A stretch of DNA of 64,000 bases from Noviherbaspirillum aerium (GTDB lineage Bacteria > Pseudomonadota > Gammaproteobacteria > Burkholderiales > Burkholderiaceae_D): NCBI RefSeq assembly GCF_008929045.1, contig NZ_VFAH01000006.1:124001-188000 (forward strand). Reading direction: 5' to 3'. The number at the start of each line of letters is the position of its first letter. Within the stretch, counting starts at the first letter, position 1. The translations under genes and the position numbers were made by a program. The notes under the pieces were generated by a model. The model ran no database searches. It saw nothing but the letters and a program-made list of their open reading frames with translations, and had not been told where the DNA came from. Shown here piece after piece: positions 18,599 through 27,374 of the stretch.

Positions 18599-18775
18599 GA
18601 AATCCTTCTATCGAAAATTGGAGATTGAGGCGGGCCGGGCGACCAGTCTGATTAAGCCGACGTGCATAACTCTCAGGCAGCACGCTGCCAACAGCCCTTG
18701 CCGGCTGCTCAGGAAAGCACCGCATGATCGCTCCGGAGAGTTCGGAGCGTTCGCAGAGTTTGGAAAGACGGGCCG

Positions 18776-19492
18776 CTAGAACACGCCCAGATGCCGCGTC
18801 GCCAGTTCCGGCTGCTTGCGTACCGTTTCCGCAGATCCCGCGTACGCCACGCGCCCTGTATTGAGTACGACGATTTCGTCGGCCAGATCGAGCGCCAGGT
18901 GGAAGTTTTGTTCCACCAGGATGATGGACAGCCGTTCCGCCTTCAGCTTCTTCAAGGCTTCCGCGACTTCGGCAACAATCATCGGCGCCAGCCCCTCCGA
19001 AGGTTCATCCAGCAGCAGAACACGGGGGTTGCCCATGAGCGCCCTTCCGATTGCCAGCATCTGCTGTTCGCCGCCGGACAGCGTTCCGGCCTTTTGCCTG
19101 CTGCGTTCCTTCAGGCGTCCGAAGGTGGAATAGACACGCTCCAGATTCCATGTACTCGGACGGTCCTTTACCTGTTGCTCGGCAACCTGGAGGTTTTCCA
19201 GGACGGTGAGACTTGGAAAAATGCGCCTCCCTTGCGGCACGAGCCGCATGCCGCGCCTGGCCACCGATTCCGGGGAAGATCTCTCGATCGGCTTGCCGAA
19301 AAGGCTGATCGAACCATTGCGTGGCTGCAGCAAGCCGGAAAAGGTATTGAGTGATGTGCTTTTTCCCGCGCCATTGCGCCCGAGTAAAGCCAGTACGGTA
19401 CCCTCTTGCAAAGCCAGGGATAAGCCGTGTACGACGCAGCACTCTCCATAGCTGACGTCCAGATTGTTAACACGCAATGCTTCAGTGCCCAA
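18776..19492 (-). CDS. LivF-type ABC ATPase (cluster 2)
   Basis: 238-residue ATPase with Walker A GRNGAGKST, signature LSGGEQQMLAIGRA and Walker B VLLLDEPSEG. The TTG at 19492 is preferred as start because GGGAG stands seven bases upstream, and it overlaps the upstream ATPase gene by 11 bp; an ATG at 19519 with no good ribosome site would add nine residues. It completes transporter 2 and precedes the catabolic enzymes by 177 bp. Confidence 0.88.
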   Translation of the reverse strand: MGTEALRVNNLDVSYGECCVVHGLSLALQEGTVLALLGRNGAGKSTSLNTFSGLLQPRNGSISLFGKPIERSSPESVARRGMRLVPQGRRIFPSLTVLENLQVAEQQVKDRPSTWNLERVYSTFGRLKERSRQKAGTLSGGEQQMLAIGRALMGNPRVLLLDEPSEGLAPMIVAEVAEALKKLKAERLSIILVEQNFHLALDLADEIVVLNTGRVAYAGSAETVRKQPELATRHLGVF

Positions 19493-20294
19493 GATAAATC
19501 TCCCGTGTCTTCGGATCATCGACTACCGTCTGGCGGTCACCCTGAACGATGACCTGACCGTAATGCAAGACGGTAATCTGCTCTGCAAACTCCAACGCAA
19601 CATCCATATCGTGCTCGATCATCAGAATGGCGGTATCTCGTGGCACGTCGTCGATGAGTTTTTTCACCACCTGCCGCTCGTCCAGCGAGAGTCCCGCCAG
19701 CGGCTCGTCGAGCAGCAGGAGTTTGGGACCTTGCGCGAGTGCGAGCGCCAGTTCCACGCGGCGCTGTTCGCCGTAGGAGACATCCGACACGCGCTGCAAG
19801 GCCCTGTCCTCGAGTCCGACGGACGCGAGCAGCTGCACTGCCCTGTCATGGAGATCGGTTCTCTTCTTCAGGTTGACGAAGGCATTGCTGCGCAGGTCCA
19901 TCAAAGCCAGTAGTCCGAGGACGACGTTATGAGCCAGCGTGTCCTTGGAAAACAGCGTAATGATCTGGTAGGTGCGCGCCATGCCGAGCTTTGGACGGGC
20001 ACGAACCGGCAAGTTCGTGATGTCTTGGCCGAACAGCCTGATGGAGCCAGAATCTGGCCGCAGTTCTCCGCCGATCAGACCAAAGAGCGTGGTCTTGCCT
20101 GCGCCATTGGGGCCGATAATGAGCCGCCGCTCGCCCGGCGCCATTGTCATCGTCACATCGCGCGTCACATGGATGCCTCCAAATGACTTGTTCAGATTTC
20201 TGACTTCGAGCGCCGCTACTGCGTCCGGCCGTGCATGCTTGGCGTTAACGCCAGCCGGTTTCGACAGGTTCCTGACTTCAGATGCCGCATTCAT
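19482..20294 (-). CDS. LivG-type ABC ATPase (cluster 2)
   Basis: 270 residues. Walker A GPNGAGKTT, signature VSYGEQRRVELA, Walker B LLLLDEPLAG. It carries an N-terminal extension of about 28 residues, MNAASEVRNLSKPAGVNAK.., that repeats the phrase EVRNL.K found at the true domain start, as if the first strand had been duplicated. ATG 20294 overlaps the permease stop as ATGA; GGAG lies before it. Confidence 0.88.
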   Translation of the reverse strand: MNAASEVRNLSKPAGVNAKHARPDAVAALEVRNLNKSFGGIHVTRDVTMTMAPGERRLIIGPNGAGKTTLFGLIGGELRPDSGSIRLFGQDITNLPVRARPKLGMARTYQIITLFSKDTLAHNVVLGLLALMDLRSNAFVNLKKRTDLHDRAVQLLASVGLEDRALQRVSDVSYGEQRRVELALALAQGPKLLLLDEPLAGLSLDERQVVKKLIDDVPRDTAILMIEHDMDVALEFAEQITVLHYGQVIVQGDRQTVVDDPKTREIYLGH

Positions 20295-21229
20295 GTCTTC
20301 TCCTTGGCGAATCTGTTCCACATGCCCTGCAATCCTGGACCGATACCATGCGGCATGACCAGTACGATGAATACGAAGACGATGCCGAGAAGCATGCTCC
20401 AGCGCTCGATATAGCCCGATGCATAATTTTTCAGCATGACGACCAGGAATGACCCGATCGCAGGACCAAGCAAGGTGCCGGCTCCGCCGGCGATTACACT
20501 CAGCAGGACCTCTGCCGATGCCGTGATCGACAGTACGCTTGGATGGACGTACTGGTGAAAATAGACATACAACAGGCCGGCAACCGCCGCAAAGAAGCTT
20601 GCGACGACGAAGGTGGTCCATTGAATCAGCCAGACGTTGTATCCGAGCGAGTTCATCCTTCGTGCCTGGTCCTTGGTGCCGCGGATCGAGGCGCCAAAGG
20701 GGGAATGCACGAGGCGTGCGATGATGTACGCAGCGGCGAGAGCAATCAACAGTACAAACCAGTAATAGGCATCGCTTTGTTCGAGACTGATTCCAAACGG
20801 AGCAGGCCTGGTGATTCCCGAGAGGCCGTTATCGCCTCCGGTGACCGAGGTCCAGCGATAGCCGAGTCCCCAGACCACTTGCGACAAAGCGAGAGTCAGC
20901 ATCAGAAAGCTCAGTCCCGAGGCGCGCAGCGCGATCCATCCGAATGCCCCGCCGATCACTGTCGTGATGAGCAGGCTGAGTACGGCGGTCGATACATGAC
21001 CGAGCCCCAGTTTGAGTGACAGCAGGCCAGCAAGATACGCGGAGAGACCGAGATACGCCGCATGGCCCAGTGAAGTCAGGCCAGCATAGCCAACCAGCAG
21101 ATTGAGACTTGAAGCGAATACGACTGCAATAAGCACCTGGCTTCCAAGATTTACATAGTATTCGTTCGACACGAACGGCAGTGCCACGAGCATGGCGGCG
21201 AACGAAATCAATAGCAGCTTGCGGTTCAT
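20291..21229 (-). CDS. LivM-type ABC permease (cluster 2)
   Basis: 312-residue inner-membrane permease. LLVGYAGLTSLGHAAYLGLSAYLAG is the LivM hallmark, and SIRGTKDQARRMNSLGYNVW is the cytoplasmic coupling loop. Start and stop overlap neighbours by four bases (ATGA) on both sides, indicating translational coupling within the transporter. Confidence 0.9.
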   Translation of the reverse strand: MNRKLLLISFAAMLVALPFVSNEYYVNLGSQVLIAVVFASSLNLLVGYAGLTSLGHAAYLGLSAYLAGLLSLKLGLGHVSTAVLSLLITTVIGGAFGWIALRASGLSFLMLTLALSQVVWGLGYRWTSVTGGDNGLSGITRPAPFGISLEQSDAYYWFVLLIALAAAYIIARLVHSPFGASIRGTKDQARRMNSLGYNVWLIQWTTFVVASFFAAVAGLLYVYFHQYVHPSVLSITASAEVLLSVIAGGAGTLLGPAIGSFLVVMLKNYASGYIERWSMLLGIVFVFIVLVMPHGIGPGLQGMWNRFAKEKT

Positions 21230-22086
21230 GCGCGTGCTCCTCCAAGAAGTCCACCGGGGCGGAAGGCCAGGACAAAGATCATGGGTAAGAAGAGAATGAC
21301 GTAAGCGAGATCCGGCATGAGCGCGGTACCGAAGGTGTAGATGAAACCGATGATGAAACTCGCCGCGAAAGCGCCCATCAGGCTGCCCACGCCCCCGAGG
21401 ATGACGACGATCAGGGCAAGCGGCAGCATTTCGTTGTCGAGGCCCGGATATGCTGACAACAGCGGGCCGCCCAATGCTCCCCCGAGTCCCGCAAGCATCG
21501 CCCCGAGGCAGAATACGCTGGTAAACAACGCGGAAGCGCGGATGCCCACTGCCCTGGCCATGTTCATGTCATCCACGCCGGCCCGGATGCACGCGCCAAG
21601 GCGTGTCTTTTCCAGCAACCAGTACAGCAAGGCCCCCACCACCAGGGCGAAGCTGATGACAACAAGACGGTAGCTGGGAAAGCTGAATCCCAGCAGCTGC
21701 AACGGGGCCTGCAGAGACGCTGGCGGCGCGATGGGAATCGGATCGCCGCCCCAGACGACAAGACAGAAATCAGCGGCAATAAAGGCCAGGCCAAGCGTCG
21801 CCAGCACCTGCGCCTGCGCATTTCCGGCAAGACGGCGAAGAATAAAGCGTTCGCAGAGACCTCCGACCACTGCGGTGACCAGCGCCGCCAGCACAGCCGC
21901 GGTGCCGAGCCCCAGGCCAGCACGGCTGGCATGCGCGGCGACATAGGCGCCGATCATGAATAGCGCGCCATGCGAAAGATTGGCAACGCGCATCAATCCG
22001 AAGATCAGCGCAAAGCCCGACGACAGTAGCAACAATAAGCCGCCCAACGTGAGACTGTTGAGTATTTGAGTAATCCAGAATTGCAT
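21226..22086 (-). CDS. LivH-type ABC permease (cluster 2)
   Basis: 286-residue permease with LSSGFALIFGLMRVANLSHGALFMIGAY near the N-terminus and CIRAGVDDMNMARAVGIRA as the ATPase-contact loop. It follows the binding-protein gene after an 80-bp gap occupied by a strong hairpin (22101-22129), an arrangement that often keeps binding protein above permease levels. Confidence 0.9.
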   Translation of the reverse strand: MQFWITQILNSLTLGGLLLLLSSGFALIFGLMRVANLSHGALFMIGAYVAAHASRAGLGLGTAAVLAALVTAVVGGLCERFILRRLAGNAQAQVLATLGLAFIAADFCLVVWGGDPIPIAPPASLQAPLQLLGFSFPSYRLVVISFALVVGALLYWLLEKTRLGACIRAGVDDMNMARAVGIRASALFTSVFCLGAMLAGLGGALGGPLLSAYPGLDNEMLPLALIVVILGGVGSLMGAFAASFIIGFIYTFGTALMPDLAYVILFLPMIFVLAFRPGGLLGGARA

Positions 22087-22100
22087 TTGACCGCTCCAGG

Positions 22101-22129
22101 CGGCGCACGCCTGTTTGCAGCGTGCGCCG
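22101..22129 (-). terminator. Intercistronic hairpin between binding protein and permease genes
   Basis: Perfect 10-bp GC-rich stem CGGCGCACGC / GCGTGCGCCG with a 9-nt loop and no T-run. Its place suggests partial termination or 3'-end protection of the binding-protein mRNA rather than full termination. Confidence 0.6.
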
Positions 22130-22166
22130 TATTGATATCGTTATGCTGCGCGAGTAGATGGCGAGC

Positions 22167-23417
22167 TCAGGCCACCAGGTTCTTTGCAGGAGGCCATTCA
22201 CGCGAGTACACCGGATTGGCCAGGAATTGCGCAGGCTCGTAGCGCCAGAATTGGCTAACGTCTGGATAGGTTTCGATCACGTTGTTGATGAGGCGTCCAT
22301 CCTTGCGCTCCACCCGTCTGATATAGACGTTTCCAACCACATTGCCGTAGGTATCGAATTTGACTGGACCACGTGCGGTCGGTACGTTCGCCTTGCGCAA
22401 GGCGTCGCGCAGGAGTTCACGATCGAAGGGCTTGCCCGCGAGGCTCGCAAGCGCGCTATCGAGCACGGCGGCGCTCACATGCGTACTGGCGGCATAGAAG
22501 CCCGGATCATAATTGTGAGCCTTGCGGAATTCCGATACAAAGCTTTTGTTGACGGGGTTGTCGAGCTCGGCCGAGTACCAGTTCACTGAAAGAATACCCA
22601 GGGCTTCGTCACCCATATTGCGCAGCACCGCTTCGTCAAGCGCTGTCATCCCGCCCACGAGATTGATCTTTCCCCGCAAACCATATTCGTTGAACTGGCG
22701 AACGAAGCGAAATCCGTTCGACCCGGCGAAGCCGAGGAAAATCGCATCGGCTTCCCTGTGAAGCTGCGCGAGAAAGGTGCCGTAATCCGGTACCGTGAGC
22801 GGGGAAAACAGCTTCTGCACCACTTTTCCGCCAGCCTCCTCAAAAACGCGCTGGAAGCCTGCCGTCATTTCGTGACCATAGGCGATGTCGTCGGCGATGA
22901 GAATCATGCGCTTGTACTTGAGCGTCTTTGCACAGTAATCGGCGGCAGCATGCGCGCATTGCGCCGAGGTGGAATTCGTGCGGAAGAGCCAAGGGTTCGC
23001 TTTACGCTGCGTCATATCCTCCGCCGCCGCAACCGGAAAGACAGGGATTTTTCGCGCGCGCATGTAGTCGTCGGTTGCAAGCGCCTCGAACGCGGCAAGC
23101 GGTCCCATCAACACCTGAACTCTCTCCCGTTCGACGAGTTCCTGGGTCTTTGTCCGTGCCGCGGAAGGAATACCACCCGTATCGGCCACAAAGAGCTCCA
23201 CCTTGCGGCCACCCAATTTCTGCCCTTTTTCGCCCAGATAGATACGCAAGCCCCGTTCCATATCAAGACCACCCGATGCCAATGGCCCGGTCTTCGCGGT
23301 GAGCAAGCCCAAGCGCAGCGGATCGTCAGCCTTTTGGGCGAAGGACAGGGAAGGTGCCGCCAGGGTGGCGCCGGCAGTGCCAATAGCAGTAATAAAACGT
23401 CTTCTGTTCATCGTCAT
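22167..23417 (-). CDS. HAAT-type ABC transporter substrate-binding protein (cluster 2)
   Basis: 416 residues. The N-terminus MTMNRRRFITAIGTAGATLA is a twin-arginine type leader ending near SFAQK, unlike the Sec leader of the cluster 1 protein. Mature sequence LRLGLLTAKTGPLASGG and ELFVADTGGIPSAARTKTQELV mark the Peripla_BP_6 family. First gene of a minus-strand run of about 10 kb reaching the ACMSD-like gene. Co-location with aromatic-type enzymes suggests an aromatic or heterocyclic acid as ligand (inference). Confidence 0.9.
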   Translation of the reverse strand: MTMNRRRFITAIGTAGATLAAPSLSFAQKADDPLRLGLLTAKTGPLASGGLDMERGLRIYLGEKGQKLGGRKVELFVADTGGIPSAARTKTQELVERERVQVLMGPLAAFEALATDDYMRARKIPVFPVAAAEDMTQRKANPWLFRTNSTSAQCAHAAADYCAKTLKYKRMILIADDIAYGHEMTAGFQRVFEEAGGKVVQKLFSPLTVPDYGTFLAQLHREADAIFLGFAGSNGFRFVRQFNEYGLRGKINLVGGMTALDEAVLRNMGDEALGILSVNWYSAELDNPVNKSFVSEFRKAHNYDPGFYAASTHVSAAVLDSALASLAGKPFDRELLRDALRKANVPTARGPVKFDTYGNVVGNVYIRRVERKDGRLINNVIETYPDVSQFWRYEPAQFLANPVYSREWPPAKNLVA

Positions 23418-23492
23418 CGTCTATCTCCTTTTTATTCAAGAAATGGTTCCGGCACGAAGCACGGTGTCGCCTATCTATTTATCGTTCGCTCA

Positions 23493-23522
23493 ATAATAGT
23501 TCGTCAGCAAACCGGGTGTCAA
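23493..23522 (-). promoter_or_regulatory. Sigma-70 promoter of HAAT operon 2
   Basis: Minus-strand TTGACA (23517-23522), 18-bp spacer, TATTAT (23493-23498), about 75 bp upstream of the binding-protein ATG. Further upstream at 23594-23606 is the 13-mer ATTGATCAGTCGA, identical to half of the operator at 4244-4263. Apart from these, 23523-24000 shows no convincing gene. Confidence 0.7.
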
Positions 23523-24042
23523 GGCTAAGTTGCAAGGCAAAATCGCGTTTTACCCTTAACAACAGCAGGATTAATGGCTTAAATCTATTTTTTATTGATC
23601 AGTCGACAAACTCAATGGCGACGTTCGGGAGCGTTCGCGCCTGGCTGTTTGCCATCAAGAACGTAGGCAAGAGGGAATTCCTGCTGCGAATTGCCGCGCT
23701 GGTGATATGGGAATCACTGGGCGAAACAGGGGCGAGGTTTTATTGGATGTCTGGACCGCAGATGGGAATGACGCATCGATTCGCGTTGTGACGTCGTGAT
23801 GGGCGTTCATCAACTCATACCGCATCGCTGATGTGCTGCCGACATCGCGGATAAGTGCGGCAGTTATTTTGCGCATTACCGAGGTATCGATTGTCCATCG
23901 AATCGGAACAGTGATTTCGGCGCAGGCCAATTTATCTTTGTGGCCCCCGTTCATACAATGTCTTCATTGATGCAGCAAACACATCGCTGCAGCAAAAAAC
24001 ACTGTACTTAACGACTTTACTTAACTTGATTGGAGAATAAAA

Positions 24043-24429
24043 ATGAACGTCACCAAACTTATCGCCGCTATCGCCACCTTCGTCACCGCTGGCTCCGTCT
24101 TCGCTCAGGAATACGCACAGCCCGACGCCGGCTTCGTTTCCACCAAATCGCGTGCCGAAGTTTATTCCGAACTGGCACAGGCTCGCGCAGGCGGCACGCT
24201 GCGGGTTGCAGAACACGCTTATCCGATCATTGCCGTGGAACTGACCAAGTCACGTGGCGACGTGGCTGCAGAACTCGCCCAGGCACGTCATGATGGTTCC
24301 CTGCGCCAGGCCGACCATGAGTATCCGGTAATTCAGGCCAGCGGCACGCCGAGAACCCGTGAAGAGGTGCGCGCGGAACTGGCGTCGGCCATCAGCAGCG
24401 GCGCGGCATACCAGCCTACCAACCACTGA
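24043..24429 (+). CDS. Secreted DUF4148 protein with internal repeats
   Basis: 128 residues. Signal peptide MNVTKLIAAIATFVTAGSVFAQ, then three related units: TKSRAEVYSELAQARAGG, TKSRGDVAAELAQARHDG and TRTREEVRAELASAISSG-like, the first two with a shared tail resembling (H/D)EYP(I/V)I. This is the DUF4148 pattern, common as short periplasmic proteins in Burkholderiales and of unknown function. GGAG sits eight bases before ATG. Two copies of TACTTAAC (24005-24012 and 24018-24025) stand just upstream. Confidence 0.85.
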   Translation: MNVTKLIAAIATFVTAGSVFAQEYAQPDAGFVSTKSRAEVYSELAQARAGGTLRVAEHAYPIIAVELTKSRGDVAAELAQARHDGSLRQADHEYPVIQASGTPRTREEVRAELASAISSGAAYQPTNH

Positions 24430-24444
24430 ACCGTGACACTTCTC

Positions 24445-24480
24445 TGCGAAAACAAGCCAGGTTCGGTGCTTGTTTTCGCA
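24445..24480. terminator. Terminator between convergent DUF4148 and tctC genes
   Basis: Perfect 13-bp stem TGCGAAAACAAGC / GCTTGTTTTCGCA with a 10-nt loop, 15 bp after the DUF4148 stop codon. Internal A and T tracts make it usable in both directions. Confidence 0.75.
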
Positions 24481-24571
24481 CATGCAGCATACGCCATACC
24501 TGCAACAACCAGCCTTGCTGCCAGCGCTCCGCTGAACATACACAAGCGGCGCACCCCGTTTATCGGGATGT

Positions 24572-25555
24572 TCAATTCGCCTTGATATTCGATGCCTTTA
24601 CCAGCGCGGCGAAAGAGCCAACCTCGGTCTTGATGAATGCATTGAACTGGGCCGATTCCATCGGCTGCGGTTCGGCGCCGAGCGATGCAAACCTGCTCTT
24701 CACGGCGGGATCCTTCAGGATTTTTTGCACTTCCGAATTCATCCTTTGCACAATGTCGGCTGGGGTACTTGCCGGTGCCAGCAGGCCGATCCAGAAATTG
24801 AAATCGGAGTTCGGAACGCCGGCCTCGACTGTGGTTGGAACGTCGGGCATTTGCTCCGACCGCTTGGCCGAACCGACAGCCAGGGCCGTCAGGCGCTTGT
24901 CCTTGATCATCGAATGCGCAGACACGAGCGGCGCGAAAAAGAAATCGATCCTCCCCGACGCGGTATCGGTGAGCGCCTCCGGCGTGCCTTTGTACGGAAC
25001 GTGCATCGCATCGAATTTGGCGCTGGCACGGAATTTCTCGGCATTGAGGTGAGTCGCACTGCCATTGCCGGCAGATCCGTAACTCAGCTTGCCCGGCTGT
25101 GCTTTCGCATCCTTAACCAGATCCTCGACGCTTCGGTAAGGACTGTTCGGCGGCACGACCAGCACATTCGGCAACGTCGCCAGCATGCTGATACCGACGA
25201 AATCGTTGATGGTGTCGTAATTGACCTTGGTATAGATGGCGGGATTGGCTGCATGGCCGGCCGAGTGCACGAGGAATACATAACCGTCGCCAGGAGACTT
25301 TGCCACCTGCAAGGCGCCTATCGTGCCACCGGCGCCGGGCTTGTTTTCTATGATGACCGGCTGACCTAGTGCCTTTGACAAGCGCTCGCCGATGGTGCGG
25401 CCGATGGTATCCGTACCGCTGCCGGCAGTAAAGGGCACGATGAACTTGATAGGCTTGGATGGCCAGGCCTGGGCCCAGGTCGCGGTTGGACTGATTGCTG
25501 CGGATGCTGCCAGTACGGTAAGCATGGTAATGCGGGGAAAGATACGGTAGCTCAT
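24572..25555 (-). CDS. Tripartite tricarboxylate transporter receptor (Bug/TctC family)
   Basis: 327 residues. A signal peptide ends near TATWAQ, then WPSKPIKFIVPFTAGSGTDTIGRTIGERLSKALGQPVIIENKPGAGGTIGA, the standard Bug-protein opening. Periplasmic solute receptor for a carboxylate or related small molecule. No TctA/TctB membrane genes are nearby, as is common in Burkholderiales, where many orphan Bugs exist. Its promoter carries the same palindromic operator as the dioxygenase operon and second porin, so it probably belongs to the LacI-type regulon (inference from shared site). Confidence 0.9.
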   Translation of the reverse strand: MSYRIFPRITMLTVLAASAAISPTATWAQAWPSKPIKFIVPFTAGSGTDTIGRTIGERLSKALGQPVIIENKPGAGGTIGALQVAKSPGDGYVFLVHSAGHAANPAIYTKVNYDTINDFVGISMLATLPNVLVVPPNSPYRSVEDLVKDAKAQPGKLSYGSAGNGSATHLNAEKFRASAKFDAMHVPYKGTPEALTDTASGRIDFFFAPLVSAHSMIKDKRLTALAVGSAKRSEQMPDVPTTVEAGVPNSDFNFWIGLLAPASTPADIVQRMNSEVQKILKDPAVKSRFASLGAEPQPMESAQFNAFIKTEVGSFAALVKASNIKAN

Positions 25556-25646
25556 TTTTGTCTCCAGTAAAGATAGCTGTTTCTCTTGCCTTGCTGCTTG
25601 GCTGCCACCAGCCGATTTGCATTACGCCATCCGTATCGCAAGTTCC

Positions 25647-25696
25647 ATGCAAACGTTTGCATTTGTAAAGATACAAAGCCGCATTTGCGATGTCAA
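25647..25696 (-). promoter_or_regulatory. tctC promoter with LacI-family operator
   Basis: Minus-strand TTGACA (25691-25696), 17 bp, TATCTT (25668-25673). Immediately downstream is the perfect 16-bp palindrome ATGCAAACGTTTGCAT (25647-25662), covering the expected transcription start. Palindromes with a central CG are the normal target of LacI/PurR-family dimers, and a lacI-type gene lies at 32.4 kb. Confidence 0.85.
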
Positions 25697-25745
25697 GGTG
25701 CTTGCCGCTGGCTTATGCAGTATGTAGAAACGGTTTGGGTGATTC

Positions 25746-25809
25746 TTGGTGCCTTGGTGCCTTGGTGCCTTGGTGCCTTGGTGCCTTGGTGCCTTGGTGC
25801 TTTAGTGCC
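25746..25809. repeat. Octanucleotide tandem repeat (TTGGTGCC), six perfect and two degenerate copies
   Basis: Six uninterrupted TTGGTGCC units (25746-25793), then TTGGTGCT and TTAGTGCC. It lies in the gap between tctC and the cupin gene. Sequence on both sides to 26049 shows no convincing gene. Long 8-bp units can slip during replication. Confidence 0.9.
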
Positions 25810-26049
25810 TTAGCCACGCCATTTGCCTTGGACGCGCCACTGTCATGTGGCCCGGCGACGGCTACAGATGGTTGACAGGTTTAATACGGTCTTCCGAGAC
25901 AAACGATCGGCGGTCCATGACCTAGCCATCGGCAAACTACCAATCTGTCCGCCGATGGCACATCCGGAATACCGCTGCGTTCGTCCATTAATGTTTGCAT
26001 GACCGTGCCTTGGCCTCTTTCACTCTGGAAGCTGCCTTTAAACCGTTCT

Positions 26050-26400
26050 CTATCGTGGCGACGCCGTCACGGTCGGCATTGCCAACAGGATAGTGGCCGG
26101 CCGGTTTGAACGATTTTGCAGCGCACGCTTTTCATTTGGCGCCAGACGGCAGGAGTCATGTCTAAACAAGGTGGTTTCCTCGTCTGCGGTAACGATCGTG
26201 ACTTCGCCTTCCAGCACCACATACATTTTCTCCACCGGTGAGGCATCCAGCGTAGTGTGTCCGCCAGGCAGAAGATGGGATACTCCCAGCCAAAGCGATT
26301 CGCTAGGACCCGCTTCATGACCCTGGAGGCGCAGGCAGCGCATCTCATGGTGATTGGGCGGGTAATAGGCGGGCGCGCTGTCGAAGCGGGTTACGTTCAT
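26050..26400 (-). CDS. Cupin-domain protein
   Basis: 116-residue single cupin barrel. Conserved motif 1 (SHLLPGGHTTLDASPVEKMYVVLEGEVTI) and motif 2 (RHDSCRLAPNEKRALQNRSNRPATILL) are visible, though several metal-binding His are replaced (one His in PGGHT; Glu in VEKMYVVLEGE). The catalytic role is uncertain; binding or isomerase roles are possible. Last gene of the dioxygenase operon, overlapping the MDR gene by ATGA. Confidence 0.82.
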   Translation of the reverse strand: MNVTRFDSAPAYYPPNHHEMRCLRLQGHEAGPSESLWLGVSHLLPGGHTTLDASPVEKMYVVLEGEVTIVTADEETTLFRHDSCRLAPNEKRALQNRSNRPATILLAMPTVTASPR

Positions 26401-27374
26401 GGCTTGAGCACGACCCTTTCCCGCGCGCCGCTCAGCACTGCCTTGTAGGCGTCGGCCGCATTCTGCAACGTGTAAAGGTAATCCTGAAGCACCGGGAATG
26501 GACGTAACGTGCCGTCTTCGAATCCATCGGCCAGTTCGTCCAGAATGCGCGCTCCCGCTATGCTATCCAGTGCAAGCGTATCAATGCCGACATAGGTATG
26601 CTGGCCACGATAGAAGGAAAAGATGTCGAACGGCACGGCTTTGTCGATGGTGGAAATGAAAATCTGGCGTGCGCCTATCGCCATGGCGCGATTGGCTGGC
26701 TCGAAATAGGGACTGCCAACCGTGTTGTAGACGATGTCGGCTCCATGGCCTCCTGTCATGTCGCGCACCTGCTCCGCAACCTTTCCCGCACTCGCATCGA
26801 TCATATGCACCGATCCGTTGGCATGCCCGCGGTAATCCTCGGCGGTTCGTTCAACTGCGAACACCTTGGCGCCGGCCCGCGTGGCAAGCTGGATCGTCGC
26901 CTGGCCTACCTTGCCATTGCCGCCGAAGACAAGCACCACGTCGCCTTCCTTGGGCCAGCCGGCACGGCGCAGTCCTTCGTATGCAGTGATGAACGGGACA
27001 CCGATCGCTCCCGCTTCAAGCAGCGGCACGGCGGCCGGTTTTTCGCGCACCGCGTCCAGGGGCAGTTGCAAATAGCGAGCGTGGGTGCCGTCACGCCGGA
27101 TGCCCAGTTCGCCGCCGCTTCCCCATACCTCTTTTCCAACCAGCGATGCAGGTCCGTCAATGACGATGCCGCCATAGTCGCGACCCGGGGTACGCGGCCA
27201 TACTGCGTGCGGCATCATGCCCAGTACGGCCTTGACGTCGCTCGGATTGACGCCAGCGCTGCGGACCTCGACGACGCAGGTGTCCGAAGTCGCTACCGGC
27301 GTTTCCAGCGTGGCCAGGTTGAGCTTTACCGCATCAAGGTTTTCGCTTTTTTCAGTTACTCGAATTGCATTCAT
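26397..27374 (-). CDS. Zinc-independent MDR oxidoreductase (quinone oxidoreductase type)
   Basis: 325 residues. GroES-like N-terminal domain (AGVNPSDVKAVLGMMP, GRDYGGIVIDG) and Rossmann domain with VLVFGGNGKVGQATIQLA for NADPH. The cysteine and histidine ligands of catalytic zinc are absent, which places it with quinone/enoyl reductases. In this operon a C=C or C=O reduction after ring opening would fit, for example reduction of maleylacetate-like intermediates (inference; the classical maleylacetate reductase is an iron alcohol dehydrogenase, absent here). Confidence 0.85.
   Translation of the reverse strand: MNAIRVTEKSENLDAVKLNLATLETPVATSDTCVVEVRSAGVNPSDVKAVLGMMPHAVWPRTPGRDYGGIVIDGPASLVGKEVWGSGGELGIRRDGTHARYLQLPLDAVREKPAAVPLLEAGAIGVPFITAYEGLRRAGWPKEGDVVLVFGGNGKVGQATIQLATRAGAKVFAVERTAEDYRGHANGSVHMIDASAGKVAEQVRDMTGGHGADIVYNTVGSPYFEPANRAMAIGARQIFISTIDKAVPFDIFSFYRGQHTYVGIDTLALDSIAGARILDELADGFEDGTLRPFPVLQDYLYTLQNAADAYKAVLSGARERVVLKP

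Noticed and set aside
23655-23954. 99-codon minus-strand frame upstream of the DUF4148 gene
   Set aside because: No ribosome site, no recognised fold, and biased composition.
25586-25813. Frame reading the octamer as GALVPWCL repeats
   Set aside because: The low-complexity product comes only from the repeat; no conserved start and it crosses the tctC promoter.
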